Of a stretch of DNA of 64,000 nucleotides, positions 8,633 through 17,747 are shown piece by piece. Source of the DNA: Leptospiraceae bacterium (GTDB lineage Bacteria; Spirochaetota; Leptospiria; Leptospirales; Leptonemataceae); NCBI GenBank assembly GCA_026418015.1, contig JAOACE010000027.1, positions 22,330 to 86,329 of the forward strand, written 5' to 3'. A program made the position numbers and the translations under genes. Under the pieces are notes generated by a model. It made no database searches. It saw nothing but the letters and a program-made list of their open reading frames with translations, and had not been told where the DNA came from. Within the stretch, counting starts at the first letter, position 1, and each line of letters opens with the position of its first letter.

Positions 8633-9673
8633 TTAATCCAATATTAGGGTTGTGTAGTTTAACGTTTTTCCAGCCCACATAGGCACTACGGTTTCTTTTC
8701 CTAATGGGTATTCTTGTGGAATATACAATGGTTCTTGGAAGATTGATAACTTTCTTTTATTATATTCTAATCCATAAAAATCAGCACCATATTTCGATAA
8801 AAATTTTTCTATCAAGCTCCAATCCATTTTGTTGTGTTTTTCGAAAAAATAAATGTATAATTCAATCGAAATGGGAGCAGAAAAAACCCCAGCAGGTCCA
8901 CAACAGCTTTCTTTTTTGTTTTTTGGATGTGGAGCACTATCTGTTCCCGCGAAAAATTTCGGGTTCCCTTTTAAAACCTCTTGTGCAATAGCTTCTTGAT
9001 CTTTCGCGGTTTTTACGATTGGAAGACAAAAATGATGAGGTTGAATACCGCCAAAAAAAAGATCATTTCTTGTTAAGTGCAAATGTTGGGGTGTCACCGT
9101 TGCTGCTGTGTTATCGTAACTGTTGACAAAATCAACTCCTACTTTGCTGGAAACATGTTCTAAGATAATTTTTAACTTTGGGAATTTTTCTCTAATGTTG
9201 ATGAGGTATTTTTCGATAAAAATCTTTTCTCTTTCGAAGAAGTCGATTTCGTAATCAGAGACCTCTCCATGTACCATCAGAGGAATTTGGTATTTTTCCA
9301 TTAGTTCAAAATAAGCGTAAAATTTTTCTAATTCGGAAACCTTAACACCTTCTTCCGAATGTGTTGTTGCACCAGAAGGATATAATTTAATCCCCAAAAG
9401 CCAGTCCAAGGAAGGAATTTCTTTTAGTTCTTCTTTTTTTACTGATGGATTTAGATAGAGGGTCATTAAAGGTCCAAACGATGGGTTGATTTCTAGAATG
9501 CGGTTTTTGTATTCCCATGCTTGTTTTATAGAAGTGATCGGAGGTTTTAAGTTTGGCATGATTACTGCTCGTCCATATTTAGAACTGTATTGGACTGTAT
9601 GTTTTAAATATTCTCCGTCTCGGAGGTGAACATGAAAGTCATCTGGTTGTATGATTTGTGCAATTTTATTCAT
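8633..9673 (-). CDS. pyrC: Dihydroorotase PyrC (class II)
   Basis: PyrC closes carbamoyl-aspartate to dihydroorotate in pyrimidine synthesis. The zinc motif is FHVHLRDGE near the N-terminus. The metal-bridging carbamylated Lys lies in LLGIKLYPSGATTHS. Further metal ligands are in MVHGEV and LEHVSS, and the catalytic Asp is in FAGTDSAPHP. The sequence pattern and about 346 residues fit the class II (E. coli type) enzyme. The ATG at 9671-9673 overlaps the lptE stop; a GTG at 9682 is an alternative. AGG lies about 8 bases upstream. It is flanked by lptE and a phosphoribosyltransferase in one operon. Confidence 0.95.
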   Translation of the reverse strand: MNKIAQIIQPDDFHVHLRDGEYLKHTVQYSSKYGRAVIMPNLKPPITSIKQAWEYKNRILEINPSFGPLMTLYLNPSVKKEELKEIPSLDWLLGIKLYPSGATTHSEEGVKVSELEKFYAYFELMEKYQIPLMVHGEVSDYEIDFFEREKIFIEKYLINIREKFPKLKIILEHVSSKVGVDFVNSYDNTAATVTPQHLHLTRNDLFFGGIQPHHFCLPIVKTAKDQEAIAQEVLKGNPKFFAGTDSAPHPKNKKESCCGPAGVFSAPISIELYIYFFEKHNKMDWSLIEKFLSKYGADFYGLEYNKRKLSIFQEPLYIPQEYPLGKETVVPMWAGKTLNYTTLILD

Positions 9674-10211
9674 TGGGAGCACCTTTTAAATCTTCGAGGA
9701 TAATTTTTTCTAAGTAATACAAAATTTTATAGCTAATCCTATCGTAAAGTCTTCGTCTTGTGATAAAATCGTTTTCTGCTTCTATATCTTTGGTAGAATA
9801 GCGTATAGAATCGTATAATTCTTCTTTTGTTAAGATCTGATTTTTTTTCGAAATAGTAATCTCCACAACAAGGTCAATTCTATAATGAGTTGGTTGGAGT
9901 TCGTTGGAATACAATAATACTTCTCTTCGAAAAAGAATGATGTTTCCACTTAAAATATATCTTGCATCAGAAATATTGTTTGTATAATACAATAGATTTC
10001 TCGTAAAAAGTTTTTCTTTTAATACATCGGTAAGTTCTAAATGAATATAGGGTTCAAAGGTTTGATTCGAAAAATTATCTAGATAGACTGTTTTTAAGTT
10101 CTCTGGATATATTTTTAATTCTTTATAATAAGATTGGCAATAGTTAAAAAAATATAATAAAAAAAATATAATTATAAAATTAATATATTTTATTAATTGG
10201 GAATTCAACAT
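9666..10211 (-). CDS. lptE: LPS-assembly lipoprotein LptE
   Basis: LptE plugs the LptD barrel and helps place LPS on the outer leaflet. This 181-residue protein has a signal with a lipobox-like FFNYC (about residue 25). Next comes the family pattern TVYLDNFSNQTFEPYIHLELTD (first part about residues 41-60), then a region predicted to alternate strands with ILSGNIILFRREV. The match to LptE (PF04390) is by its short motif (NxTFEP..LT), a family with low conservation. It follows the DUF4340-like gene by 26 bases and overlaps pyrC by eight. LPS genes elsewhere in the window make the role plausible. Confidence 0.7.
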   Translation of the reverse strand: MLNSQLIKYINFIIIFFLLYFFNYCQSYYKELKIYPENLKTVYLDNFSNQTFEPYIHLELTDVLKEKLFTRNLLYYTNNISDARYILSGNIILFRREVLLYSNELQPTHYRIDLVVEITISKKNQILTKEELYDSIRYSTKDIEAENDFITRRRLYDRISYKILYYLEKIILEDLKGAPNE

Positions 10212-10237
10212 AATTGCAATTTTTGATTCAAAATAAA

Positions 10238-11182
10238 TTATTGTTGGTTTGGTGACAATTGTTTTATTAGGTTATCGAGAGCGTTAAGAAATCTTTCGTA
10301 ATTTTCTTTTTTTAGATAGATCAACTGATTTTCTATTTCTATTAGATATTCAGTTGGTTCTATTTTAGTTTGATAGATTATAAATTGGTAATTTTTTTTC
10401 TCGAACAAGGAATATTTCCAATCTTGAAAATCTAACCTAAAAGCAATCTCTACGATAGGAGATAAATCCTTTTTTTGAGGAACTTCTTTAAAATAGATTT
10501 CTTGTTCTAACATAACAATTTCGTTAGAAAACTTCATCGCTATACCTGGCGAAATAGTTTTTTGGTTTAAAATCCAATCATTTTTCTTTTTTAGAAGAAC
10601 ATAATCTTGGTTGTTATAACGAATCTTAAATTCGGATATATAAGAATTTTCTGGAAGCTTCCATATCTGCGAATCGATAAAAAATTTATAATGGTTGATG
10701 TTATCCGCATCTTTTTTTAATTCTTCTATTTTTTCTTCGATGGATTTCCATGGATAGCTATTTAATAAATACATGTTTTCTAGATAATGATTGTTTTTTT
10801 GAATTGCTACGGGATATCCTTTTTGTAATAGATTTCCTCTGCATATATTGTATTTTTCTGTTTTAAAACAATAGGCATCTTTAAAATAATCAGGATTGAT
10901 TTTGTAAACTACGTTCGAGCAAATAGGATTTACTTCGTTAAAAAAATTTATTAATAGAGAGTTCGCTTTGTATTGCTTTTTGCCATAGTTAGGATGTTCT
11001 AAAACGAAGAGAAAATCATCTTTTTGTTTTAGAATTTTGATTAAAGGCTTTTCTACAAGAATGATTGAATTACTTTTATGAGAATCGCAAACCTTATTTT
11101 GTTTTTGATCATCCCATATAAGAACGAATATAATTCCCAACAAAAGAAGGATCAATGGATAATAGGTTGTTTTTGTCTTCAT
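10238..11182 (-). CDS. DUF4340-like membrane-anchored protein of the Gld-type ABC operon
   Basis: A 314-residue protein with one N-terminal membrane helix (YPLILLLLGIIFVLIW) and a long extracytoplasmic part. Short segments such as EFKIRYNNQDYVLLKKKNDWIL resemble the DUF4340 repeat (a 'beta-hairpin then KxxxxW.L' unit). DUF4340 proteins normally follow GldG-type ABC subunits, and here the gene overlaps the GldG-like gene by ATGA at 11179-11182. The family call rests on both position and weak sequence features. The protein probably works as an accessory of the exporter in the periplasm. Confidence 0.6.
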   Translation of the reverse strand: MKTKTTYYPLILLLLGIIFVLIWDDQKQNKVCDSHKSNSIILVEKPLIKILKQKDDFLFVLEHPNYGKKQYKANSLLINFFNEVNPICSNVVYKINPDYFKDAYCFKTEKYNICRGNLLQKGYPVAIQKNNHYLENMYLLNSYPWKSIEEKIEELKKDADNINHYKFFIDSQIWKLPENSYISEFKIRYNNQDYVLLKKKNDWILNQKTISPGIAMKFSNEIVMLEQEIYFKEVPQKKDLSPIVEIAFRLDFQDWKYSLFEKKNYQFIIYQTKIEPTEYLIEIENQLIYLKKENYERFLNALDNLIKQLSPNQQ

Positions 11183-13014
11183 AGGGTTTTTTTGTGTTTT
11201 TTGTTGTAAAAATAGATCAATCCAACTACAAGAAGAACCATCGATAACGGTAGAATAATAATGCCAAGTACCAATATACGTACTTTACCACTTTCATCGA
11301 TCAGAATATTTTGATTTTCTCTTTTTTCTTCTAAGATACCTGGTATGTTCATTCGATTGCCTAAATAAAATAAACTATCGGTTGCTAATTGTAGGTTTAA
11401 ATTATAAATATTTTCAAGTAATGTTTTATTGCTAATCCAATCAACTTCGGAATACATTACAATTTTTGATTGATCTTTTTCTATCGTTAATCCTAAGACA
11501 TACTGCTTATTATTTTCTTCTGGTATGTTGTCTTTTTTTTGGTTTAAATTGACATCATTCCAAGTAGTAAAGGGTGTAAGCAAAAATTCTTTTATTGTGA
11601 TATCAGATGGGACATCTTTTTCTTCCTTTGTAAAAAAGCCTTTACCAGAAAATAAAATTCGCGGTCTATCCATATTTCTTATGTTTTGTGTAATATCTGC
11701 AATTCCTAATTGATCTGTATAGATAAAGTTGGGTTTTTTTTCGACTTGTAACAAAAATCCTTTATTAAATTTATAATTTATCTTTAAAGCTTGGAATAAC
11801 CATTGAAAATCTTCTTTTCCATCAGGATCGATCATTATAAGCAATTTGCCTTTGTTGTTAATATAATTTAGAATAACATTTTGTGTCTCTTTTGGAATCG
11901 GATATTGTGGACCAGCTAAGACCAGTATTTCTGCATCATTTGGTAAAGAATAAGGAAAGCCTTTTGACTCATTCCATTCGTAGATTTCGAAATTATACAA
12001 GCGAAGAACATCGATAAAAAAATCGATATTATAAGGTCTTTTTTGTACGTTTGTGTAGCGTTCTCCCAATCCCGTAGAAAAATAGACTTTGATGGGTTCA
12101 CTTGCAATTTGCATCAAAGAACGAATTAAATTTTGTTCCAATTTTTCTAAATCAAAAGACGTAAATACATAGAATCTACGTTCTGTGTAGGGTAAATTAT
12201 TATTCGCATTTTTATAATTTCTGAGGATGATGGTACCGTTAGTGACATTCCCGAAGCTTAAATTATTGTTTTCTAAAAGATCTGCATTATAAAAATTCAC
12301 TTCTATTTCTGGGTTTAATTTGGGGATGCTACTAAACAAAATTTTTAATTCTTCGGAAAAGTTATAAATATCTGGGTTGGTTGTATCTTTTTTGGTTTGA
12401 ACTAATTGTTGATCCGGAAGAAAAACATAGATTTTAATGCTTTGGTTTTTTACAGAAGAAATGATTTCTTTTGCTTTCTTACTAAAAGAATAATATCCGG
12501 GTGTTAAATCTATTGTTAGGTTCCATTTTACTAAAAGAAAATTAATAATAAATAAAACAAGAATTAAAACAAGAGATTGGAAGATGATTTTTGTATTATC
12601 AATTCGAACAGCAGTCTTTTGGTAAAAAATATTGTAATAGTGATATCCTAATATATTTCTATAAATAAAATTTATAAATATACTTAATAAAAATAAAAAT
12701 ATAAAAAACGTTTTTAAATTATTCCATAGAGCAGATTTATTTTTAAGTATAGGAACTTCTATGTACCATATTGCAATAAAAAATATCAACACTGCTAGAT
12801 CTAATAAAACAAGATATAGCCATGGTTTTTTTTCTGGAAGATTTTTCGTTGTTTTATAAAGAAATAACCAATCCAATCCAGAAAAAAATAAACCTAAAAG
12901 AATTAGAATATAGCCCCAATAATTCGCTGGTAGTAAATAAAACGAAGAACATATAAAAATCAAACCTGTAATGTGGATAAAACTTCCAATAATACCAAAC
13001 ATATAAACTTGCAT
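11179..13014 (-). CDS. GldG-like ABC transporter auxiliary subunit
   Basis: This 611-residue protein has about five N-terminal membrane helices (residues 1-170), a large periplasmic ABC_transp_aux/GldG-like domain (about 170-560), and a final helix (ILVLGIIILPLSMVLLVVGLIYF, first 20 about 578-597) with a basic tail. The segment VKNQSIKIYVFLPDQQ and the later ILVLAGPQYPIPKETQNVI plus LLIMIDPDG are typical of the GldG/DUF4350-type fold. GGGGG lies six bases before its ATG. It sits between the ABC permease and a DUF4340-like gene. Such GldAFG-type exporters are needed for gliding in Bacteroidetes, but in spirochaetes their substrate is unknown. Confidence 0.8.
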   Translation of the reverse strand: MQVYMFGIIGSFIHITGLIFICSSFYLLPANYWGYILILLGLFFSGLDWLFLYKTTKNLPEKKPWLYLVLLDLAVLIFFIAIWYIEVPILKNKSALWNNLKTFFIFLFLLSIFINFIYRNILGYHYYNIFYQKTAVRIDNTKIIFQSLVLILVLFIINFLLVKWNLTIDLTPGYYSFSKKAKEIISSVKNQSIKIYVFLPDQQLVQTKKDTTNPDIYNFSEELKILFSSIPKLNPEIEVNFYNADLLENNNLSFGNVTNGTIILRNYKNANNNLPYTERRFYVFTSFDLEKLEQNLIRSLMQIASEPIKVYFSTGLGERYTNVQKRPYNIDFFIDVLRLYNFEIYEWNESKGFPYSLPNDAEILVLAGPQYPIPKETQNVILNYINNKGKLLIMIDPDGKEDFQWLFQALKINYKFNKGFLLQVEKKPNFIYTDQLGIADITQNIRNMDRPRILFSGKGFFTKEEKDVPSDITIKEFLLTPFTTWNDVNLNQKKDNIPEENNKQYVLGLTIEKDQSKIVMYSEVDWISNKTLLENIYNLNLQLATDSLFYLGNRMNIPGILEEKRENQNILIDESGKVRILVLGIIILPLSMVLLVVGLIYFYNKKHKKTL

Positions 13015-13025
13015 AGAAAGCCCCC

Positions 13026-13757
13026 TTATAAATCTTTAATGCCTTTAAATTTTTGTAATTGTAGGACTACAATGCTCAAATAATGAAAAAATAGTCCAAC
13101 ACTAAAAAAGAAAAAGATTCCTTTAATGGAAAGAATTCCTTTGGTTAATGGTATAAATTGATTAATGGCATGAAAATAACTAAAAATTTCTTTTGCAGGA
13201 GAAGGAAATAAACCAGATAAAAATCCTCCAATATCGATTAATAATAAAATAAAACCAGCAAGAAAAAAAGAAGTAGTGATGCTATTAGTTAATGTCGATG
13301 CAAAAATCCCAATCGAAGAAGAGTAATACGATAAGAATAAAAATCCAATTACACAGGTAAAAACAATGTAAAAAGGAGCTTTAAAAATCAACAAGCTATA
13401 CACAACAAAAAGAAGGGAGAGAACAAACCAGTTTAAAAAAGTATAAGTGAATATTTTCGCGCTAATGAATTCATACTCGTTTATGGAATGGATAAACAAA
13501 AAATCTAACATTTTATATCGTTTTTCGTATATGATCGAAGGTATAGATAAAAACATTCCCGAAAATAGTGTTAAGATATAAAAAAAATGAATCAGGATTG
13601 CTGTAGCATTTTCGTAGGTTAAACCTCTGGAAAGCATCAATAGAATAGAAATTAAGCCAACAGAGAAACTTAAAATTCCCACAGTAAATTGTGGTATAGA
13701 GCTAGAAGGAAGTGTTTTAAGTTCTTTTGTGATGATTGCGAAGAATCTTTCAAGCAT
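13026..13757 (-). CDS. ABC-2 type permease, GldF-like
   Basis: A 243-residue integral membrane protein with about six hydrophobic helices. The loop IPSIIYEKRYKMLDFLFIHSINEYEFISAK (first 20 about residues 71-90) after the second helix is the ABC-2/GldF coupling region, where E-K-R-x-x-x-x-L-D-x-L contacts the ATPase. It overlaps the ATPase gene by eight bases and precedes the GldG-like gene by 11. It forms the membrane channel of the Gld-type exporter. Confidence 0.85.
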   Translation of the reverse strand: MLERFFAIITKELKTLPSSSIPQFTVGILSFSVGLISILLMLSRGLTYENATAILIHFFYILTLFSGMFLSIPSIIYEKRYKMLDFLFIHSINEYEFISAKIFTYTFLNWFVLSLLFVVYSLLIFKAPFYIVFTCVIGFLFLSYYSSSIGIFASTLTNSITTSFFLAGFILLLIDIGGFLSGLFPSPAKEIFSYFHAINQFIPLTKGILSIKGIFFFFSVGLFFHYLSIVVLQLQKFKGIKDL

Positions 13758-14487
13758 TGGTTGCCTCCATAAATATGTTTTCGATTTGACTTAATTGGCC
13801 TTTCTCTACTTCTTTTACAATTTTGCCGCTATGTAAAATATAAACCCTGTCGCAGGTTTGAGCAACTTCGGAAAGAATATGACTCGATAACAGAATCGTA
13901 TGTTCTTTTGATAATTCGCGAATTAAATTTCTGATTTCTATAATTTGGCGAGGATCTAAACCAGATATAGGCTCATCTAGAATGATTAAAGTAGGATTGC
14001 CTAAGATAGTTTGTGCAATCCCTGTTCTTTTTTGATATCCGAGAGAAAGATATTTGATCAATGTATCTTGGTATTCTTCTAAATGAGTTTTTTTTATCGC
14101 ATTTTGTAGTTGTTCTTCTCGTAAGTGTTTGGGAACGTCTTTTATTACCATCATAAAATGAAGGAAGTCTTTGATGGTTAATTCTGGGTATAAGCTAATA
14201 AATTCGGGTAAATATCCAATGGCAATTTTGGATTTATATTGAGTTAAATAATCGTTTGTCTGAATATCGTTTGAACTATACAATATTTCGTTGTTTAAAT
14301 AAATTTCTCCTTCGGTTGGTGGTAAAATACCTGCAAGGATTTTAAGACAGGTGGATTTTCCTGCTCCATTTAAACCTAATAAACCTACTACTTCGTTTTT
14401 GTATAGTTTTATGTTGATTTTATCAAGAGCAATTTTTGTTCCATAATGTTTGCTAAGATTCTTGATTTCTATTAATGGTGTTGACAC
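13750..14487 (-). CDS. ABC transporter ATPase, GldA-like
   Basis: This 245-residue ATPase drives the exporter encoded downstream. Walker A is GLNGAGKST (about residues 37-45), the signature region is YLSLGYQKRTGIAQ, Walker B is LIILDEPISGLDP, and the switch His is in LLSSHIL. The first codon is GTG at 14485-14487. It starts the seven-gene minus-strand operon and is divergent from the TPR gene, with 58 bases between them. In Leptospiraceae-type genomes this ATPase class pairs with ABC-2 permeases and GldG proteins. Confidence 0.93.
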   Translation of the reverse strand: MSTPLIEIKNLSKHYGTKIALDKINIKLYKNEVVGLLGLNGAGKSTCLKILAGILPPTEGEIYLNNEILYSSNDIQTNDYLTQYKSKIAIGYLPEFISLYPELTIKDFLHFMMVIKDVPKHLREEQLQNAIKKTHLEEYQDTLIKYLSLGYQKRTGIAQTILGNPTLIILDEPISGLDPRQIIEIRNLIRELSKEHTILLSSHILSEVAQTCDRVYILHSGKIVKEVEKGQLSQIENIFMEATNA

Positions 14488-14545
14488 AAATTAAAAGACA
14501 CAAAAATAGTCATTTATTGTCAATCCTTTTTTAAATACATTTATT

Positions 14546-16177
14546 ATGAAAATCAATCCTTATATAAAATTTATAATATTTTTTATATTAATGAATCATT
14601 ATATTTATTCACAATCTGTAAACATAAGAGAAGGAAAAAAAGCTTTTGCAAAAAAGGATTTTAAATCTGCTATAGAATACTTTAATAAAGAAATTCAAAC
14701 TTCTCCGAATGAATGTTATGGCTATTATTATTTAGGATTAACTTACGAAAGAATGTCAGAAAAAGAAAAAGCTATCCAGCAGTTCCAGAATGCAATAAAA
14801 GTGCAATGTCCTAATGAATTAAAAGAACAAGCATATTGGAAGATCATCAATTATTATCGATTTATAGAAGATTGGGAAAATTTATACATTTATACAAAAT
14901 CTTTTTTAAAGTTTAAGCCAAATAAAGAAGTCGAAAAATATTATCACTTAGCAGAAAAAAATCATAATCCCGAAAGATTAGCTATAAAAGATTTATTAAA
15001 CGAAGCTGCACAACTAGAAGAAGACAAAAAATACTTTCAAGCTGCAAAAAAATATCAAGAACTATTTCAAACTACAAAAAACGTTGTCTATTTAGTTAAA
15101 GCAGGTAATCTTTACAAAAAAGCGGGGGAGAATCATAAAGCAATCGAAATTTTTGAAAATGCACTACAATACGATCCCAATAATTGGTATGCAAATTATG
15201 AATTAGCTTTATTTCGTTATAACAATGGCAATCCAAAAGAAGCTAAAAAACACATAGAAATCTCTTATAAAAATATTCCCAAAGACGATGTTAAAAATCT
15301 TTATATACTACATTTATTAAAAGGAATGATTTTGATTAATTTAGAGCAGATAGAACAAGCACAAGAAATTTTCAATCGAATTGACGAATTATTAAAAAAA
15401 CATCCTAAACAAATCCAAAGAGAAAAAAACTATTATATTCTTGCTTCGTTTATTAAGGTGCTTAAAGACAATAATTATAGTGCTTTTCAAAAATATATCG
15501 AAAAAGAAAATTTTGAGAATCACTTGCTTCAAATAATTTATGATGTACAATCACAGAATATAGAGGGATTGTATGAATCTTGTATAGATTTCTTGGAAAA
15601 TTATCAAACAAATAATAAATTTATTACATATTCTAATTTTATAAATCAAATTTATATAATTTTATTATTAAACGAAAGAAATAACATAAACCATACAGAA
15701 AAATTGCTTTCTCTAAAAAATGAACTTATTTCTGAACCTTCTGGTAATATTTTATTAAAAAAATATCTTTCGTATAAAACGTTTTTAGAATCTTCGAACC
15801 TAAAAGAAAATGAGTTGAACCTAATCTTAAATGAACTTTCTTATGAAAACTTTTTAGCAGTGTTATTAATTTATAATACTTATCAAATCAAAGATTATAA
15901 AAGTTTAGAAAAATATATCAATCAATATCGAAATAAATTACAAAATTTGAATCAAAATCGTTTGAATGCTTTCTTATACTTTATAGATTCTGTGATAGGT
16001 TTATTTAATAATCAAATCGATGAAGGATATAAACATCTCGAAAATGCGATAAAGTTAAATCCAGTATACAAAACAATTGCAAAAGAAGATCCTTTAATTC
16101 AGAAAATTATCCAAGAAGAAAAGCAATGGAAAAATTTAGTTGAAAGCAATACATTTTTAGATATTTTTACACAATAG
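14546..16177 (+). CDS. Secreted TPR-repeat protein
   Basis: A 543-residue protein with a signal peptide (about residues 1-23, ending IYSQ). Tetratricopeptide repeats follow. The clearest are AIEYFNKEIQTSPNECYGYY..GLTYERMSEKEKAIQQFQNAIK at about 40-85 and AIEIFENALQYDPNNWYANYELALFRYNNG at about 203-232, with weaker ones later. TPR proteins mediate protein contacts in the periplasm, but no partner is evident. It lies eight bases before folP in the same direction. Its sense strand is A-rich with many Lys and Asn codons, as in neighbours. Confidence 0.8.
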   Translation: MKINPYIKFIIFFILMNHYIYSQSVNIREGKKAFAKKDFKSAIEYFNKEIQTSPNECYGYYYLGLTYERMSEKEKAIQQFQNAIKVQCPNELKEQAYWKIINYYRFIEDWENLYIYTKSFLKFKPNKEVEKYYHLAEKNHNPERLAIKDLLNEAAQLEEDKKYFQAAKKYQELFQTTKNVVYLVKAGNLYKKAGENHKAIEIFENALQYDPNNWYANYELALFRYNNGNPKEAKKHIEISYKNIPKDDVKNLYILHLLKGMILINLEQIEQAQEIFNRIDELLKKHPKQIQREKNYYILASFIKVLKDNNYSAFQKYIEKENFENHLLQIIYDVQSQNIEGLYESCIDFLENYQTNNKFITYSNFINQIYIILLLNERNNINHTEKLLSLKNELISEPSGNILLKKYLSYKTFLESSNLKENELNLILNELSYENFLAVLLIYNTYQIKDYKSLEKYINQYRNKLQNLNQNRLNAFLYFIDSVIGLFNNQIDEGYKHLENAIKLNPVYKTIAKEDPLIQKIIQEEKQWKNLVESNTFLDIFTQ

Positions 16178-16184
16178 TTTTTGT

Positions 16185-16988
16185 ATGTTTCGTAATGTTC
16201 AGATAGCAGGTATTTTAAACATAACAGAAGATTCTTTCTCGGATGGAGGAGAATTCATAACATACGAAAATGCTATCAAACAATTAGAATTTTTAAACCA
16301 ATATTCGGATGTAATTGATGTAGGTGCCGTTTCTAGTAATCCTTTTGGAAAGGATATATCAGTAGAAGAAGAAATTCATCGATTAAAACCTATCATAGAA
16401 TATGCTATTAGTTGTTCGATTCCTCTTTCCATCGATTCTTGGCGATACGAAGCACAAAAATTTTGCTTGAATTATCCTATTAGTTATCTAAACGATATTA
16501 CAGGATTTTCTAACCCACAATTGTATCCTGTTTTAAGAGATCATTCTGCAAAGCTGATTGTTATGCATCAGGTTTCGAAAGGTAGAGCAAATGTCATCGA
16601 CGAAGTTGATCATAATCAAATCTATTTTCGCATAATTGATTTTTTTGATGCTCGAATCAATGACTTGATCAAATCTGGAATCTCCAAAGAAAGAATTTTA
16701 ATCGATCCAGGTATGGGATTTTTTTTAGGAAGTAATCCACTCAATTCATTTAGCGTAATCAATATGATACCAGAATTAAAAAAGCGATATGGTCTTCCTG
16801 TTTATCTTTCTGTTTCGCGTAAGTCCTTTTTGGGGAAAGTTGCAAACATTGATAACCCAAAAGAACGTAATTTTGTTACATTAGCATGCGAAATTGCATT
16901 AATATTAAAAGGGGTTGATTGGATAAGAACTCATAATCCAAGAGCAATAAAAGATTCATTAAAAATATTAGAACACATACAAATTTAA
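16185..16988 (+). CDS. folP: Dihydropteroate synthase, resembling mobile Sul enzymes
   Basis: FolP condenses p-aminobenzoate with hydroxymethyl-dihydropterin pyrophosphate in folate synthesis. The barrel motifs are GILNITEDSFSDGG (about residues 9-22), SIDSWRYEAQ, YLNDITGF, ILIDPGMGFF, SVSRKSFLG and RTHNP. The enzyme departs from the common bacterial form: the usual GGESTRPGA loop is GAVSSNPFG, and the usual RVHD is RTHN. These differences, and ND-I-x-GF, DPGMGFF and SRKSFLG, match the pattern I remember for the plasmid Sul1/Sul2 sulfonamide-resistant enzymes. It is embedded between a TPR gene and kdsB with no mobile-element traces, so it looks like the housekeeping copy. Resistance is inferred, not shown. 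Confidence 0.93.
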   Translation: MFRNVQIAGILNITEDSFSDGGEFITYENAIKQLEFLNQYSDVIDVGAVSSNPFGKDISVEEEIHRLKPIIEYAISCSIPLSIDSWRYEAQKFCLNYPISYLNDITGFSNPQLYPVLRDHSAKLIVMHQVSKGRANVIDEVDHNQIYFRIIDFFDARINDLIKSGISKERILIDPGMGFFLGSNPLNSFSVINMIPELKKRYGLPVYLSVSRKSFLGKVANIDNPKERNFVTLACEIALILKGVDWIRTHNPRAIKDSLKILEHIQI

Positions 16989-16997
16989 GGAGACAAT

Positions 16998-17744
16998 ATG
17001 GAAAAAAAAGTTTTAGCAGTAATTCCTGCGAGATATTCTTCCACTAGATTTCCTGGGAAGGTGATAGCAAAGATTGGTAGTTGGCCAATGATTCGTTATG
17101 TTTTCGAAGCCGCAAAACAAAGCAAGCTTGTTGATAGAATTATTATTGCTACAGAAGACGAAAGAGTAAGAGAAGTAGTAGAATCTTTTGGTGGAGAATG
17201 TTTAATAACCAGCGAAGAACATAAAAGTGGAACAGATAGGGTATCCGAAGTCGCGAGGTTGTATCCAGAATATCCAATCGTTATAAATATACAAGGGGAT
17301 GAACCAGGTATAGAACCAGAAATTATTGATGGTGTATTAAAAAACAAAATCGAACATCCTGAATGGGAAGTTTCAACAGCTGCAAGACCCTTCAAAGAAA
17401 ATGAAGACCCATTACAACCAAATCGTGTAAAAGTAGTATTATCGAAAAAAGGTCGAGCATTGTATTTTTCGCGTTCTTTAATTCCTTTCCCCAGAAACCC
17501 TATCATTCATCCAATCTATTTGCACTTGGGAATCTATGCATTCGAAAGAGAATTTTTGCTTCGCTTTGCAACTCTTCCGCGTTCTATCTTAGAGGATGTA
17601 GAATCCTTAGAACAATTACGCGTTATTGAGAATGATTTTAATATAGGTGTTTATCTAACAGATGATTCTTTACCTGGCGTAGACACCCCTGATGATTTAA
17701 AAACTATCACAGAAATCTTTAAAAAAAGAAATTTAATACGATAA
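16998..17744 (+). CDS. kdsB: CMP-KDO synthetase KdsB
   Basis: KdsB activates 3-deoxy-D-manno-octulosonate with CTP for addition to lipid A. The nucleotide motif is VIPARYSSTRFPGK (about residues 8-21), followed by IIATEDERV, SGTDRVSEVA, VINIQGDEP and YLHLGIYAFE. The end has LPGVDTPDDL. The 248 residues are normal. AAGGAG lies six bases upstream. The gene follows folP by nine bases and precedes a helical protein by three. With lpxI, lpxB and lptE it shows that the cell makes KDO-containing LPS. Confidence 0.95.
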   Translation: MEKKVLAVIPARYSSTRFPGKVIAKIGSWPMIRYVFEAAKQSKLVDRIIIATEDERVREVVESFGGECLITSEEHKSGTDRVSEVARLYPEYPIVINIQGDEPGIEPEIIDGVLKNKIEHPEWEVSTAARPFKENEDPLQPNRVKVVLSKKGRALYFSRSLIPFPRNPIIHPIYLHLGIYAFEREFLLRFATLPRSILEDVESLEQLRVIENDFNIGVYLTDDSLPGVDTPDDLKTITEIFKKRNLIR

Positions 17745-17747
17745 AAA

